Part shown: one piece after another, positions 25,975 through 34,458 of the stretch
Numbering within the stretch: position 1 is the first letter of the stretch
How the letters are laid out: each line of letters opens with the position of its first letter
NCBI RefSeq assembly: GCF_020523795.1
Contig: NZ_JAJALI010000003.1
Span: forward strand, 186,001-250,000
Length of the DNA: 64,000 bases
Source of the DNA: Ancylobacter sp. Lp-2
GTDB lineage: Bacteria > Pseudomonadota > Alphaproteobacteria > Rhizobiales > Xanthobacteraceae
Reading direction: 5' to 3'
Position numbers and translations under genes: made by a program
The notes under the pieces: model-generated
What the model saw: the letters and a program-made list of their open reading frames with translations, nothing else
Told to the model about the DNA's origin: nothing
Database searches by the model: none

Positions 25975-28900
25975 TCACTCGGCGGGGGCGGGCTTGGCGT
26001 GCGCCGCCACCTGCTGCGTCGCCTGCGGCCCTCTGGCGAAGCGGCGCTGCAGCTTCGCCAGATAGATGTAGACCACCGGCGTCGTGTAGAGCGTCAGCAC
26101 CTGGCTGAGCGCCAGTCCGCCGACCATGGCGTAGCCGAGCGGCTGGCGCAGTTCCGAGCCGGTACCCGTCCCCAGCATCAGCGGCACGCCGGCCAGCAGC
26201 GCCGCCATCGTGGTCATCAGGATCGGCCGGAAGCGCAGCCGGCACGCCTCGGCAATCGCGTCCTCCGCCGTCATTCCTCGCTCCCGCTCGCCGGCTATGG
26301 CGAAGTCGACCAGCATGATGCCGTTCTTCTTCACGATGCCGATGAGCAGAATGATGCCGATGATGCCGATAACCGACAGGTCGAAGCCGCCGGCCCACAG
26401 CGCCAGCAGTGCGCCGATGCCGGCCGAGGGCAACGTCGACAGGATGGTCAGCGGGTGGATGTAGCTCTCATAGAGCACGCCGAGGATGACATAGACCGCG
26501 AACAAGGCAGCCGCGATCAGGGCGGGCTCGCTGGCCAGCGCGCTCTGGAACACCTGCGCACTGCCCTGGAAGCTACCGGTGATCGTCGACGGCGCGCCGA
26601 GCCCGACCGAGGCGGCATTGATCGCCGCCACCGCCTCGCCGAGCGACACGCCCTGCTTCAGGTTGAACGACAGCGTCACCGCCGGGAACTGCGCCTGGTG
26701 CGACACCGACAGCGAGCCCACCGCATTGGAGTCGATCGACACGAAGGTGGAGAGCGGGATCGCCGCGCCGGAGCTCGGCGACTTCACATAGATCTGGTCG
26801 AGCGTGCCGATGTGCTTCTGCTGCTCCGGCGTCGCCTCGATGATCACCGAGTAGGAATCCAGCTGGGTGAAGTATTGCGTCGCCTGGCGCTGGCCGAAGG
26901 CATCGTTCAGCGTCGCGTCGATCAGCTCCGGCTGGATGCCGAAGCGGGCGGCGCGGTCGCGGTCGATGCTGATCTTCAGCTGCGGCGCGCTGCCCTGCTG
27001 GTCGCTGGTGACGTCGGTCAGCTCGGGCAGCTGGCGCAGCCGGGCCAGCAGCTTCGGCGCCCAGTTGTTCAGCTCGTCTAGATCGACGTCGGTCAGTGTG
27101 TACTGGTACAGCGCGCGCGAGATGCGCCCGCCGACGCTGATGTCCTGCGAGGGTTGCAGGAAGACATTGGCGCCGGAGACCTGCATCAGCTTCGGCCGCA
27201 GCCGGTCGATCACCTGCCGGGCATTGACGTCGCGCTCCTCGCGCGGCTTGAGTGCGATGAAGAACCGCCCGGTATTGGTGGTATTGGCGCCGCCAGCGCC
27301 GAGCATGGAGCCGAAGGCCGCCACCGCCGGATCCTTGGCGATCACCGCGCCGAGCGCGGTCTGCAACCGCTTCATCTCCTGCGGCGAGACATCCTGCGCC
27401 GCCTCGGAGAGGCCGGTGATGACGCCGATGTCCTGCGTCGGGAAGAAGCCCTTCGGCACCACGACGAACAGCCAGCCGGTGAGCGCGATGGTGGCGAAGA
27501 ACACCATCAGCGTCAGGAAGCGGAAGCGCAGGGCGATGGCCAGCGTGCGCTCGTAGAAGCCGAGAATGCCGTCGAAGCCCGCCTCGACGAAGCGATAGAG
27601 CCGTCCGTGCTCGTGCGAGGGCGCCTTGAGGAAGCGCGAGCACAGCATCGGGGTCAGCGTCAGCGACACCAGCGCGGACACCGCGATGGCGGCGGTGACG
27701 GTGAGGGCGAATTCGCGGAACAGCCGCCCGACGATGCCGCCCATCAGGAGCAGCGGGATGAACACCGCCACCAGCGAGATCGAGATCGACAGCACGGTGA
27801 AGCCGATTTCCCGCGCGCCCTTCATCGCCGCCTGGAAGGCGGGCTCGCCCTCCTCCATGTGGCGGACGATGTTCTCCACCACCACGATGGCGTCGTCGAC
27901 CACGAAGCCCACCGCGATGGTCAACGCCATCAGCGATAGGTTGTCGAGGCTGAAATCCAGCACGTACATCACCGCCGCCGAGCCGGCGAGCGAGATCGGC
28001 ACCACCACCGCCGGGATCAGCGTCGCCCGGATGTTGCGCAGGAACAGAAGGATCACCAGCACCACCAGCGCGATGGTGATCCCGAGGGTGAACTGCACGT
28101 CCTCCACCGAGGCGCGGATGGTGGTGGTGCGGTCGACGATGGTGTCGATGGTGATGCCGGCGGGAATGATGCCGTCGAGCTTGGGCAGCGTCGCCTTGAT
28201 GGCGTCGACGGTCTCGATGACGTTGGCGCCCGGCTGCTTGAAGATCAGCAGCACCACCGCGCGCTTGTCGGTGCTCCAGGCCGCGACATTGACGTTCTCC
28301 GGCCCCTCCACCGCCTGGCCGACGTCGCGCACGCGGATCGGCGCGCCGTTGCGATAGGCGAGGATGACGTCGTCATAGTCGGCCGGCTTCACCAGCTGGT
28401 CGTTGGCGGCGATGGTGAAGCTGCGCACCGCATTGTTGATCGTGCCCTTCGCCGCCAGCGCGGTGGAATTGGACAGGGTGGTGCGCACATCCTCGAAGGT
28501 CAGGCCGCTGGCGGCGAGCCGGGCGGGATCGAGCTGCACCCGCACCGCCGGCTTCTGCTCGCCGCCGATGACCACCTGCGCCACGCCCTGCACCTGCGAC
28601 AGGCGCTGGGCCAGCACATTGTCGGCGAAGTCGTCCACCGCCGTCATCGGCATGGTGTCCGAGCGGGCGGCGAGGATCATGATCGGGCTATCGGCCGGAT
28701 TGACCTTGCGGTAGCTCGGCGGCGAGGACAGGTCGTCCGGCAATTGCCGCTGCGCCGCGGTGATCGCGGCCTGCACGTCCTGCGCCGCCGCGTCGATGTT
28801 GCGGGTGAGGTCGAACTGCAGCGTGATCGAGGTCGAGCCCAGCGTCGAGGTCGAGGTCATCTGGTCGAGGCCGGCGATCTGGCCGAAGCGCCGCTCCAGC

Positions 28901-29097
28901 GGTGCGGCGACCGCCGAGGCCATGGTGTCCGGGCTGGCGCCGGGCAGGCTGGCCGAGACCTGCACGGTCGGGAAGTCGACCTGCGGCAGCGGCGCCACCG
29001 GCAGCAGCGGATAGGCGACCACACCGAGCACGGCGAGCGCCGCCATCATCAGCGAGGTGGCGATCGGGCGTTCGATGAAGGGGGCCGAGAGGTTCAC
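25975..29097 (-). CDS. RND multidrug efflux permease (MdtB/MdtC-like, HAE-1 family)
   Basis: A 1040-residue inner-membrane antiporter starting at GTG 29097, with GAGGA eight to twelve bases upstream. It begins NLSAPFIERPIATSLMMAALAVLG, has two periplasmic loops and about 12 helices. VGFVVDDAIVVVENIVRHMEEG in TM4 carries the paired aspartates of the proton relay. Length and the LPQVDFPTVQVSASLPGASP motif fit MdtB/MdtC. It is 10 bp downstream of its adaptor. No outer-membrane factor gene is adjacent, so a TolC-like channel elsewhere is presumably used. Confidence 0.95.
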   Translation of the reverse strand: MNLSAPFIERPIATSLMMAALAVLGVVAYPLLPVAPLPQVDFPTVQVSASLPGASPDTMASAVAAPLERRFGQIAGLDQMTSTSTLGSTSITLQFDLTRNIDAAAQDVQAAITAAQRQLPDDLSSPPSYRKVNPADSPIMILAARSDTMPMTAVDDFADNVLAQRLSQVQGVAQVVIGGEQKPAVRVQLDPARLAASGLTFEDVRTTLSNSTALAAKGTINNAVRSFTIAANDQLVKPADYDDVILAYRNGAPIRVRDVGQAVEGPENVNVAAWSTDKRAVVLLIFKQPGANVIETVDAIKATLPKLDGIIPAGITIDTIVDRTTTIRASVEDVQFTLGITIALVVLVILLFLRNIRATLIPAVVVPISLAGSAAVMYVLDFSLDNLSLMALTIAVGFVVDDAIVVVENIVRHMEEGEPAFQAAMKGAREIGFTVLSISISLVAVFIPLLLMGGIVGRLFREFALTVTAAIAVSALVSLTLTPMLCSRFLKAPSHEHGRLYRFVEAGFDGILGFYERTLAIALRFRFLTLMVFFATIALTGWLFVVVPKGFFPTQDIGVITGLSEAAQDVSPQEMKRLQTALGAVIAKDPAVAAFGSMLGAGGANTTNTGRFFIALKPREERDVNARQVIDRLRPKLMQVSGANVFLQPSQDISVGGRISRALYQYTLTDVDLDELNNWAPKLLARLRQLPELTDVTSDQQGSAPQLKISIDRDRAARFGIQPELIDATLNDAFGQRQATQYFTQLDSYSVIIEATPEQQKHIGTLDQIYVKSPSSGAAIPLSTFVSIDSNAVGSLSVSHQAQFPAVTLSFNLKQGVSLGEAVAAINAASVGLGAPSTITGSFQGSAQVFQSALASEPALIAAALFAVYVILGVLYESYIHPLTILSTLPSAGIGALLALWAGGFDLSVIGIIGIILLIGIVKKNGIMLVDFAIAGERERGMTAEDAIAEACRLRFRPILMTTMAALLAGVPLMLGTGTGSELRQPLGYAMVGGLALSQVLTLYTTPVVYIYLAKLQRRFARGPQATQQVAAHAKPAPAE

Positions 29098-29107
29098 GCT
29101 GCCGTCC

Positions 29108-30316
29108 TCACTGGGTGACCTTGCCGCTCTCGCTCTCGGCGAGATGGGCGGCAGGCTTGTCCTTGCTCTCGACGATGGCGACCTTGGCGTTCGGGCGCAG
29201 CCGGTATTGGCCGTCGACGATGATGCGGTCGCCATCGGCGAGGCCGCTGGTCACCACGGTGACGCCGCCGGCGACCCGCCCGGTCTCGATCGGCTTCACC
29301 GTGGCGGTGTCGCCGTCGCCGAGCACCCAGGCGAACAGCCCGTCGGGGCCACGCTGCACCGCCGCCACCGGCATGGTCAGCGCGTCCTTCACCGTGTCCA
29401 CGGCGAGGTTCACATGCACGAAGGCGCCGGGCCACAGCCGCTCGTCCTCGTTGGGGAACACCGCCTTGAGCTTCAGCGTCGCGGTGGCGGCGTCGATCTG
29501 GTTGTCGACCACCGCCAGCGTCCCGGTGCCGAGCACGGTGCCGTCGTCGCGCGCCGCCACCGCCGTCACCGGCCCGCGCGCGGCGGCCTGCTGGACCGCG
29601 TCGAGATCCTTTTCCGGCAGGGAGAAGATGACCGAGATCGGCTTCAGCGTCGTCAGCACGGCGATCGCCGTGCTGTCGCTGGAATGCACGATATTGCCGG
29701 CGTCGAGCTGGCGCATGCCCATCCGCCCGTCGACCGGGGCGGTCACGATCGTGTAGTCCAGATTGGTCTGCGCGGTCTCGATCGCGGCCTCGTCGGCGAC
29801 GATGGAGGCCTTCAGCCCATCGACGGTCGCCTGCTGCTGGTCCACCGATTGCCGGCTGGCATAGTCCTTCTGCACCAGCTGCGAATAGCGCGTGAGATCC
29901 GCTTCGGCGCCCTTCAGCTGGGCTTCGTCCTTGGCCTTGGCGGCACGCGCCTGGTCGAGGCTCGCCTGCGCCAGCCGTGGGTCGAGCTTGGCCAGCACGT
30001 CGCCGGCCTTCACGTTCTGTCCCTCGGTGAAATTCACCGATTGCAGCGTGCCGTCGACCCGCGCATGGATATTCACCGTCTGCGAGGCCTGCACGGTGCC
30101 GAGCCCGTTCAGCACCACCGGCACGTCGCGCCGCTCCACCGCCGCGACATGGACATGCACCATCGGCACCCTCGGCGCGGTCGCCGTCTGGGCCGGCTCG
30201 GCTGGCTTCACCCGGCTTTCGCGCCAGGCATAGGCCCCTCCGCCAAGCACCGCCGCCACGATCAGCAAGGGGACGGCAAGGCGTCCTCTGCGAGGCGGCC
30301 TGGTTGCAGTCTCCAT
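29108..30316 (-). CDS. RND efflux periplasmic adaptor (MdtA-like membrane fusion protein)
   Basis: About 402 residues with an N-terminal anchor (LAVPLLIVAAVLGGGAYAW). The MFP core is visible: GTVQASQTVNIHARVDGTLQSVNFTEGQNVKAGDVLAKLDP (lipoyl half), a coiled-coil hairpin (LDQARAAKAKDEAQLKGAEADLTRYSQL), then a beta-barrel (IVTAPVDGRMGMRQLDAGNIV). ATG 30316 and 30319 are adjacent; GGAG spacing favours 30316. It links the RND pump to an outer-membrane channel and is first in the pump operon. Confidence 0.93.
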   Translation of the reverse strand: METATRPPRRGRLAVPLLIVAAVLGGGAYAWRESRVKPAEPAQTATAPRVPMVHVHVAAVERRDVPVVLNGLGTVQASQTVNIHARVDGTLQSVNFTEGQNVKAGDVLAKLDPRLAQASLDQARAAKAKDEAQLKGAEADLTRYSQLVQKDYASRQSVDQQQATVDGLKASIVADEAAIETAQTNLDYTIVTAPVDGRMGMRQLDAGNIVHSSDSTAIAVLTTLKPISVIFSLPEKDLDAVQQAAARGPVTAVAARDDGTVLGTGTLAVVDNQIDAATATLKLKAVFPNEDERLWPGAFVHVNLAVDTVKDALTMPVAAVQRGPDGLFAWVLGDGDTATVKPIETGRVAGGVTVVTSGLADGDRIIVDGQYRLRPNAKVAIVESKDKPAAHLAESESGKVTQ

Positions 30317-30369
30317 CATTTCACTCCGCTGGCGCTCCGTCGTCAGCGCCATTGTGCCCCGTGGCAAGG

Positions 30370-30414
30370 CTGAAAGTGTAATTAAATCTTGTTTAGTTTC
30401 AGGACGTTACGTAA
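30370..30414. promoter_or_regulatory. AT-rich divergent promoter region between efflux operon and aldo/keto reductase
   Basis: This is the only AT-rich block in the 356-bp gap 30317-30672. It includes CTGAAA/TTTCAG (30370-30375 and 30397-30402) as a 6-bp inverted pair and TTACGTAA as an 8-bp palindrome. It is likely the efflux-operon promoter with an operator. No regulator gene is adjacent. The remainder to 30672 is GC-rich, and I see no further signal there. Confidence 0.4.
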
Positions 30415-30672
30415 GCTGTGACCCGTTTGCACCGTCGTGTTCCGCCCCTTCGCCTCTCCGTTTGCGCAGCATGCGGCTAAGCCCTTCGGATCGCTCGGCG
30501 ATCGCCGTAGCCTGGCTGTCATGGCCGCCCGCGATCATGCAGGCGTGAAAGCGGCGGTGCCGCCGACGGCCTATGATTTTACGGCGCGACCCCGCCCGGC
30601 ATCCGTCGGCCCCGCGCGGCCTCGCGCGGCCCCGCTCCGCTCCGGGGCCTGCCCTCTCGAAAGGTACATTCC

Positions 30673-31701
30673 ATGCGCTACCACACGCTCGGCCCATCGG
30701 GCCTGCTGGTCTCCGAGATCTGTCTCGGCACCATGACCTTCGGCGGCAAGGGCGGCATCTGGACCGCCATCGGCGATCTTGACCAGCAACTGGCCGACGG
30801 CATTGTCGCCCGCGCCCTCGAGTCGGGGGTGAACTTCATCGACACCGCCGACGTCTATTCCGAGGGCCTGTCGGAGGAGATCACCGGCCGGGCGATGCGC
30901 AATTCCGGCCGCCCGCGCAGCGATGTCGTGCTCGCCACCAAGGTGCTCGGGCAGATGGGGCCGGCGGTGAACGACCGCGGCGCCTCGCGCGGCCACATCA
31001 TGGACGGCGTCAAGGCCAGCCTGAAGCGGCTCGGCACCGACTATATCGACCTCTACCAGATCCACGGCCTCGACCCCGTCACCCCGATCGAGGAGACCAT
31101 GCGGGCGCTGGAGGACCTCGTGCGCCACGGCCATGTCCGCTATGTCGGGCTGTCGAACTGGTCGGCCTGGACGATCATGAAGGCGCTCGGCATCGCCGAC
31201 CGGCATGGCTGGGTGCGGCCGGTGACGCTGCAGGCCTATTACACCATCGCCGGCCGCGACCTCGAGCGCGAGATCGCGCCGCTGCTGGAGGCCGAGCGGC
31301 TCGGGCTGATGGTGTGGAGCCCGCTGGCCGGCGGCCTCTTGTCCGGCAAATACGACCGTGCCGGCAACGGCCCGCAGGGTTCGCGGCGGGTGTCCTTCGA
31401 TTTCCCGCCGGTGAACCGCGACCGCGCCTTCGACTGCATCGATACCATGCGCGTCATCGCCGAGGCGCACGGCGTCTCGGTGGCGCGGGTGGCGCTCGCC
31501 TATGTGCTGGCCAAGCGCTTCGTGATGTCGATCATCGTCGGCGCCCGCTCGGTGGAGCAGCTCGACGACAACATCGCCGCCACCGAGCTCAGGCTGACGC
31601 CGGAAGAGATCGCGGCGCTCGACGAGGTCAGCGCCCTGCCGGCGGAATATCCCGGCTGGATGATCGAACGGCAGGACCGGCGTCCCACCGATCCCCGCTG
31701 A
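30673..31701 (+). CDS. Aldo/keto reductase
   Basis: A 342-residue TIM-barrel NADPH oxidoreductase. The catalytic tetrad is readable: DTADVYSEG (Asp and Tyr), LATKV (Lys), and YQIHGLD (His). GLSNW and the C-terminal cofactor segment SIIVGARSVEQLDDNIAA are also present. It is closest to the YajO/Tas-like branch with the start MRYHTLGPSGLLVSEICLGTMTFG. It is divergent from the RND operon. The substrate is an unspecified carbonyl. Confidence 0.95.
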   Translation: MRYHTLGPSGLLVSEICLGTMTFGGKGGIWTAIGDLDQQLADGIVARALESGVNFIDTADVYSEGLSEEITGRAMRNSGRPRSDVVLATKVLGQMGPAVNDRGASRGHIMDGVKASLKRLGTDYIDLYQIHGLDPVTPIEETMRALEDLVRHGHVRYVGLSNWSAWTIMKALGIADRHGWVRPVTLQAYYTIAGRDLEREIAPLLEAERLGLMVWSPLAGGLLSGKYDRAGNGPQGSRRVSFDFPPVNRDRAFDCIDTMRVIAEAHGVSVARVALAYVLAKRFVMSIIVGARSVEQLDDNIAATELRLTPEEIAALDEVSALPAEYPGWMIERQDRRPTDPR

Positions 31702-31784
31702 GACGGAAACGACAGGCAGGAGACGCGCCCAACCCAGCCCGGGAGACCCGGATCGGGCGCGCTCCTCGGCGACCCGCCTGCGGC

Positions 31785-32588
31785 TCACCACGCCGGCAGG
31801 ATGGCGCCCTTGAAGCGGGTGAGCAGGAAGTCCTTCACCTCCTGCGACTGGTAGGCCTTCACCAGCTTCGCCACCGCCGGCTTGCTCTCGTCGCCGGCGC
31901 GCACGGCGATGAAGTTGCCATAGGGGTTGTCGGTGCGGCTTTCCTGGATCAGCGCGTCCTTGCGCGGGTCGAGCTTGGCGCCGAGCGCGTAATTGGTGTT
32001 GATCACCGCGCCGTCGAGGTCGGCGATCTGCTTGGGCAGCAGCGCCGCGTCGAGCTCGCGCAGCTTCACCTTCTTCGGGTTGCCGGTGACGTCGAGCACG
32101 GTCGGCTGCAGGCCCTTGCCCGGCGCCAGGGTGATCAGGCCGTTGGTGGCCAGCAGGTTCAGCGCCCGCCCGCCATTGGACGGGTCGTTGGGAATGCCGA
32201 TCTCGGCGCCCTCGCGCAGGTCCTTGAAGTCCTTGATCTTCACCGAATAGAAGCCGATCGGCTCGACGATGGTGAAGCCGGCCGGCACGATCTTGTAGCC
32301 GCGCGAGGCGATCTGCGCGTCGAGATAGGGCTTGTGCTGGAAAGCGTTGGCGTCGAGGTCGCCGCGCGACAGCGCCTCGTTGGGCAGGGTGTAGTCGGAG
32401 AAGGTGACGACCTCGATGTCGAGCCCGTCCTTCGCCGCCACTTTCTTGGCGACCTCGGCGATCTCCTCCTCGTCGCCGCCGATCACCCCGAGCTTCACCT
32501 TGTCGGCGGCATGGGCGGGCAGGATGGCGAAGGCGGCGAGCGTCGCGCCGAGGCCAAGGCCGAGCCAGCGGCGGGAAAGGGCGGTCAT
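31785..32588 (-). CDS. MetQ/NlpA-family ABC transporter substrate-binding protein (second receptor)
   Basis: A 267-residue periplasmic protein with a Sec signal peptide ending PAHAA. No lipobox cysteine is visible, so it is probably soluble rather than a lipoprotein. The NlpA fold is clear: VKLGVIGGDEEEIAEVAKKVAAKDGLDIEVVTFSDYTLPNEAL, ANAFQHKPYLDAQ, IGIPNDPSNGGRAL. ATG 32588 is preceded by AGGAG. It is divergent from metNIQ and paralogous to the MetQ at 35156, sharing the FQHxPYLDAQ block. The pair may give one MetNI pump two ligand specificities, such as methionine and a derivative. Confidence 0.92.
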   Translation of the reverse strand: MTALSRRWLGLGLGATLAAFAILPAHAADKVKLGVIGGDEEEIAEVAKKVAAKDGLDIEVVTFSDYTLPNEALSRGDLDANAFQHKPYLDAQIASRGYKIVPAGFTIVEPIGFYSVKIKDFKDLREGAEIGIPNDPSNGGRALNLLATNGLITLAPGKGLQPTVLDVTGNPKKVKLRELDAALLPKQIADLDGAVINTNYALGAKLDPRKDALIQESRTDNPYGNFIAVRAGDESKPAVAKLVKAYQSQEVKDFLLTRFKGAILPAW

Positions 32589-32689
32589 GACAGTCACTCC
32601 TGGATCACGGGAGGCGCCCGTGGCGCCGGTCACCTCAGCTAGGCGGCACGGGCGGCAATAGTCTATTGAATTTATGGAATACAAGATAT

Positions 32690-32704
32690 GCATAATTGTT
32701 ATGC
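32690..32704. promoter_or_regulatory. Palindrome in the divergent metQ promoter
   Basis: GCATAA-TTG-TTATGC is a perfect 6-bp inverted repeat in the AT-rich block about 102 bp upstream of the minus-strand receptor gene. It is a candidate operator for a sulfur-metabolism or other regulator. Assignment is by symmetry only. Confidence 0.4.
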
Positions 32705-32769
32705 GCGCTGCCCAGACGCTATGCAGGCACCCCACACCAAGGGCGGATCCCAGTAATCTATTAGTTTGA

Positions 32770-32796
32770 TTGACTTCTTGGGCCAGCGTGCTACAT
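32770..32796 (+). promoter_or_regulatory. Candidate promoter of the metNIQ leader
   Basis: TTGACT (32770-32775) and CTACAT (32791-32796) are separated by 15-16 bases, in an AT-rich stretch upstream of the SAM-II riboswitch. Initiation a few bases downstream would place the whole aptamer in the transcript. The spacing is shorter than the usual 17, so this is tentative. Confidence 0.4.
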
Positions 32797-32825
32797 AAGC
32801 CGCCATCCGATGGCGAAGCTGTCGG

Positions 32826-32880
32826 ATCGCGGGATTTGACACCCGGCAGATTGCACCGCGTCACCAATGCTAAAGCGCCA
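32826..32880 (+). promoter_or_regulatory. SAM-II riboswitch (SAM_alpha)
   Basis: The arrangement fits the SAM-II pseudoknot. P1 5' strand CGCGG (32828-32832) is followed by GATTTGA, a short variable loop with CCGGC, TTGCA (32851-32855), P1 3' strand CCGCG (32856-32860), and the downstream AATGCTAAAGCGCC (32867-32879). The GAUUUG, UUGCA and GCUAAA segments are the conserved parts of this class, found in alphaproteobacteria before methionine genes. Here it precedes a leader peptide, a small ORF and metNIQ. SAM binding should repress the operon. The call is from motif reading, not a covariance model. Confidence 0.87.
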
Positions 32881-32924
32881 CGGAGCGACTTCGTGGTTGG
32901 GCAACGAGCTTAAGGAGCTGAGCC

Positions 32925-32960
32925 ATGACCATGTGTTGTCGACGTCCCAAACGGGCCTGA
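32925..32960 (+). CDS. Putative Cys-Cys leader peptide upstream of metNIQ
   Basis: An 11-residue frame, MTMCCRRPKRA, with AAGGAG (32912-32917) seven bases before the ATG. That is a better Shine-Dalgarno than those of the genes it precedes. Both cysteines use TGT, although cysteine codons in the surrounding genes are mostly TGC. The stop codon forms the loop of a GGGCC-TGA-GGCCC hairpin (32953-32965). Tandem Cys codons then basic residues suggest a ribosome-stalling attenuator sensing cysteine supply. It lies 45 nt after the SAM-II riboswitch. Expression is not proven. Confidence 0.5.
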   Translation: MTMCCRRPKRA

Positions 32961-33034
32961 GGCCCCCTTCTCCGCCCTTGCCGAGACTGCAGGATCGTCC
33001 GCCGCGCGGTGATCCGACCATTGGGATATCCATC

Positions 33035-33235
33035 ATGAGCTCCGTGACCCTGTCGGGCGCCACCGAGGCGCCGCTGAATCTTTCCGAACCCACCCTCGAC
33101 GAGATCCTCGCCGATCCGCTCGTCGGCCTGATCCTGCGCCGCGACGGCCTCACCCCCAATGTGGTACGGGTGAAGCTTGACCGCGAGCGCCGGCGGCTCG
33201 CCCGCTCGGCGCCGGCGCTCTCCCGCGCTGCCTGA
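33035..33235 (+). CDS. Small conserved-type protein of unknown function (66 aa)
   Basis: The frame from ATG 33035 reads MSSVTLSGATEAPLN, then an acidic-amphipathic core TLDEILADPLVGLILRRDGL and a basic tail (KLDRERRRLARS). It has no membrane segment or signal. Similar DEILADPLVR-like short proteins occur in Rhizobiales as I recall, but I cannot assign a function. It lies between the leader peptide and metN, 20 bp before metN, so it is probably co-transcribed. Its own ribosome binding site is weak. Confidence 0.55.
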   Translation: MSSVTLSGATEAPLNLSEPTLDEILADPLVGLILRRDGLTPNVVRVKLDRERRRLARSAPALSRAA

Positions 33236-33255
33236 GCCGGCCCCGCACGACCGAG

Positions 33256-34458
33256 ATGATGCTCCAGAACGCCGCCGCCCCGTCCTTCCCGCCTATTCTG
33301 TTCCGCGACCTCGCCGCCACCGCCCCCATGGCGGCCGGCGAGGCTTTTCGCGCGGCGGGCGCCCCCGGAAAGGCTCCCGGCAACGGGCAGGGCCGCGATG
33401 GGGTGGCCGGCGGCGCGTCCATCGTGCTGCGCAACGTCTCGAAGACCTTCCCTGCCCGTGGCGCCGATGCGGCGGTGACGGCGCTGGAGGACATCTCGCT
33501 CGAGATCCCGCGCGGCGAGATCTACGGCGTGATCGGCCGGTCCGGCGCCGGCAAGTCGACGCTGATCCGCACCATCAACGGGCTGGAGCGTCCCACCGGC
33601 GGCGAGGTGATCGTCGACGGCGTCGTCGTCAACCGGCTCGACGACGCGGCCTTGCGCGCCGAGCGGCGGAAGATCGGCATGATCTTCCAGCACTTCAACC
33701 TGCTGTCCTCGCGCTCCGCCTTCGACAATGTGGCGCTGCCGCTGGAGCTGTCCGGCCTGTCCCGCGCGGCGATCCGCGAGCGGGTGGAGCGGCTGCTCGA
33801 CCTCGTCGGCCTCGCCGACAAGCGGGACCGCTACCCGGTCGAACTGTCCGGCGGGCAGAAGCAGCGCGTCGGCATCGCCCGCGCGCTCGCCACCGATCCC
33901 AAGGTGCTGCTGTCCGACGAGGCGACCAGCGCCCTCGATCCCGAGACCACCCGCTCCATCCTTGCCTTGCTGGCGCGGGTGAATGCCGAGCTCGGCGTCA
34001 CCATCGTGCTGATCACCCACGAAATGGCGGTGATCAAGGAGATCTGCCACCGCGTCGGCGTCATCGAGGCCGGGCGCATCATCGAGGAAGGCCCGGTCGC
34101 CGAGGTGTTCGCGCATCCGCGCACCGCCACCGCCCGCTCCTTCATCGGCAGCCTGCCCGGCCGCGAGATCCCCGCCGCCCTCGCCGGACGCCTGCGCGAC
34201 GACCCGGCCGGCGCGACCCAGAGCGTGCTGCGCCTCACCCTCACCGGCGCGGCGGCGAGCCAGCCGCTCGTCACCCGCCTCGCCCGCGAGCTCGGCATCG
34301 ACATCGCCCTGCTCGGCGGCCAGATCGACAGCATCGGCTCCCTGCCCTTCGCGCTGCTCTATGTCGGCGTGCCGACGCCGGCCTGGGCGAGCGGCGCCGT
34401 CGGCGCGGCGCTGGAGGCCGCCGGCGCCCGCACGGAGGTGATCGGCCATGTTCTCTGA
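33256..34458 (+). CDS. metN: Methionine ABC transporter ATP-binding protein MetN
   Basis: 400 residues. Walker A GRSGAGKS at about 94-101, [33 protein letters not shown] for signature and Walker B, then a C-terminal NIL regulatory domain (about 320-400) that binds methionine for transinhibition. The first 55 residues before IVLRNVSKTFP are longer than in known MetN. Translation may therefore start later, for example at GTG 33403; ATG 33256 has only a weak ribosome binding site. It overlaps metI by 11 bp. Confidence 0.94.
   Translation: MMLQNAAAPSFPPILFRDLAATAPMAAGEAFRAAGAPGKAPGNGQGRDGVAGGASIVLRNVSKTFPARGADAAVTALEDISLEIPRGEIYGVIGRSGAGKSTLIRTINGLERPTGGEVIVDGVVVNRLDDAALRAERRKIGMIFQHFNLLSSRSAFDNVALPLELSGLSRAAIRERVERLLDLVGLADKRDRYPVELSGGQKQRVGIARALATDPKVLLSDEATSALDPETTRSILALLARVNAELGVTIVLITHEMAVIKEICHRVGVIEAGRIIEEGPVAEVFAHPRTATARSFIGSLPGREIPAALAGRLRDDPAGATQSVLRLTLTGAAASQPLVTRLARELGIDIALLGGQIDSIGSLPFALLYVGVPTPAWASGAVGAALEAAGARTEVIGHVL

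Noticed and set aside
31702..31784. Terminator after the aldo/keto reductase (GGAGACGCGCCC with GGGCGCGCTCC)
   Set aside because: The arms need a bulge and enclose a long loop, and no T-tract follows; too weak to annotate.
32589..32700. A second SAM riboswitch for the minus-strand MetQ gene
   Set aside because: The minus-strand leader has a short hairpin (CACGGG/CCCGTG) but none of the SAM-I, SAM-II or SAM-IV conserved blocks.
33011..33035. CCATTGGGATATCCATC resembles part of the 68-bp element (CCATTGGGACATAG)
   Set aside because: Only about 10 bases match and the flanks differ, so this is most likely chance.
33256..33420. N-terminal extension of MetN as a novel fused domain
   Set aside because: It is Ala/Pro/Gly-rich without structure, and a downstream in-frame GTG gives a normal-length MetN. 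A start-site ambiguity is the simpler reading.
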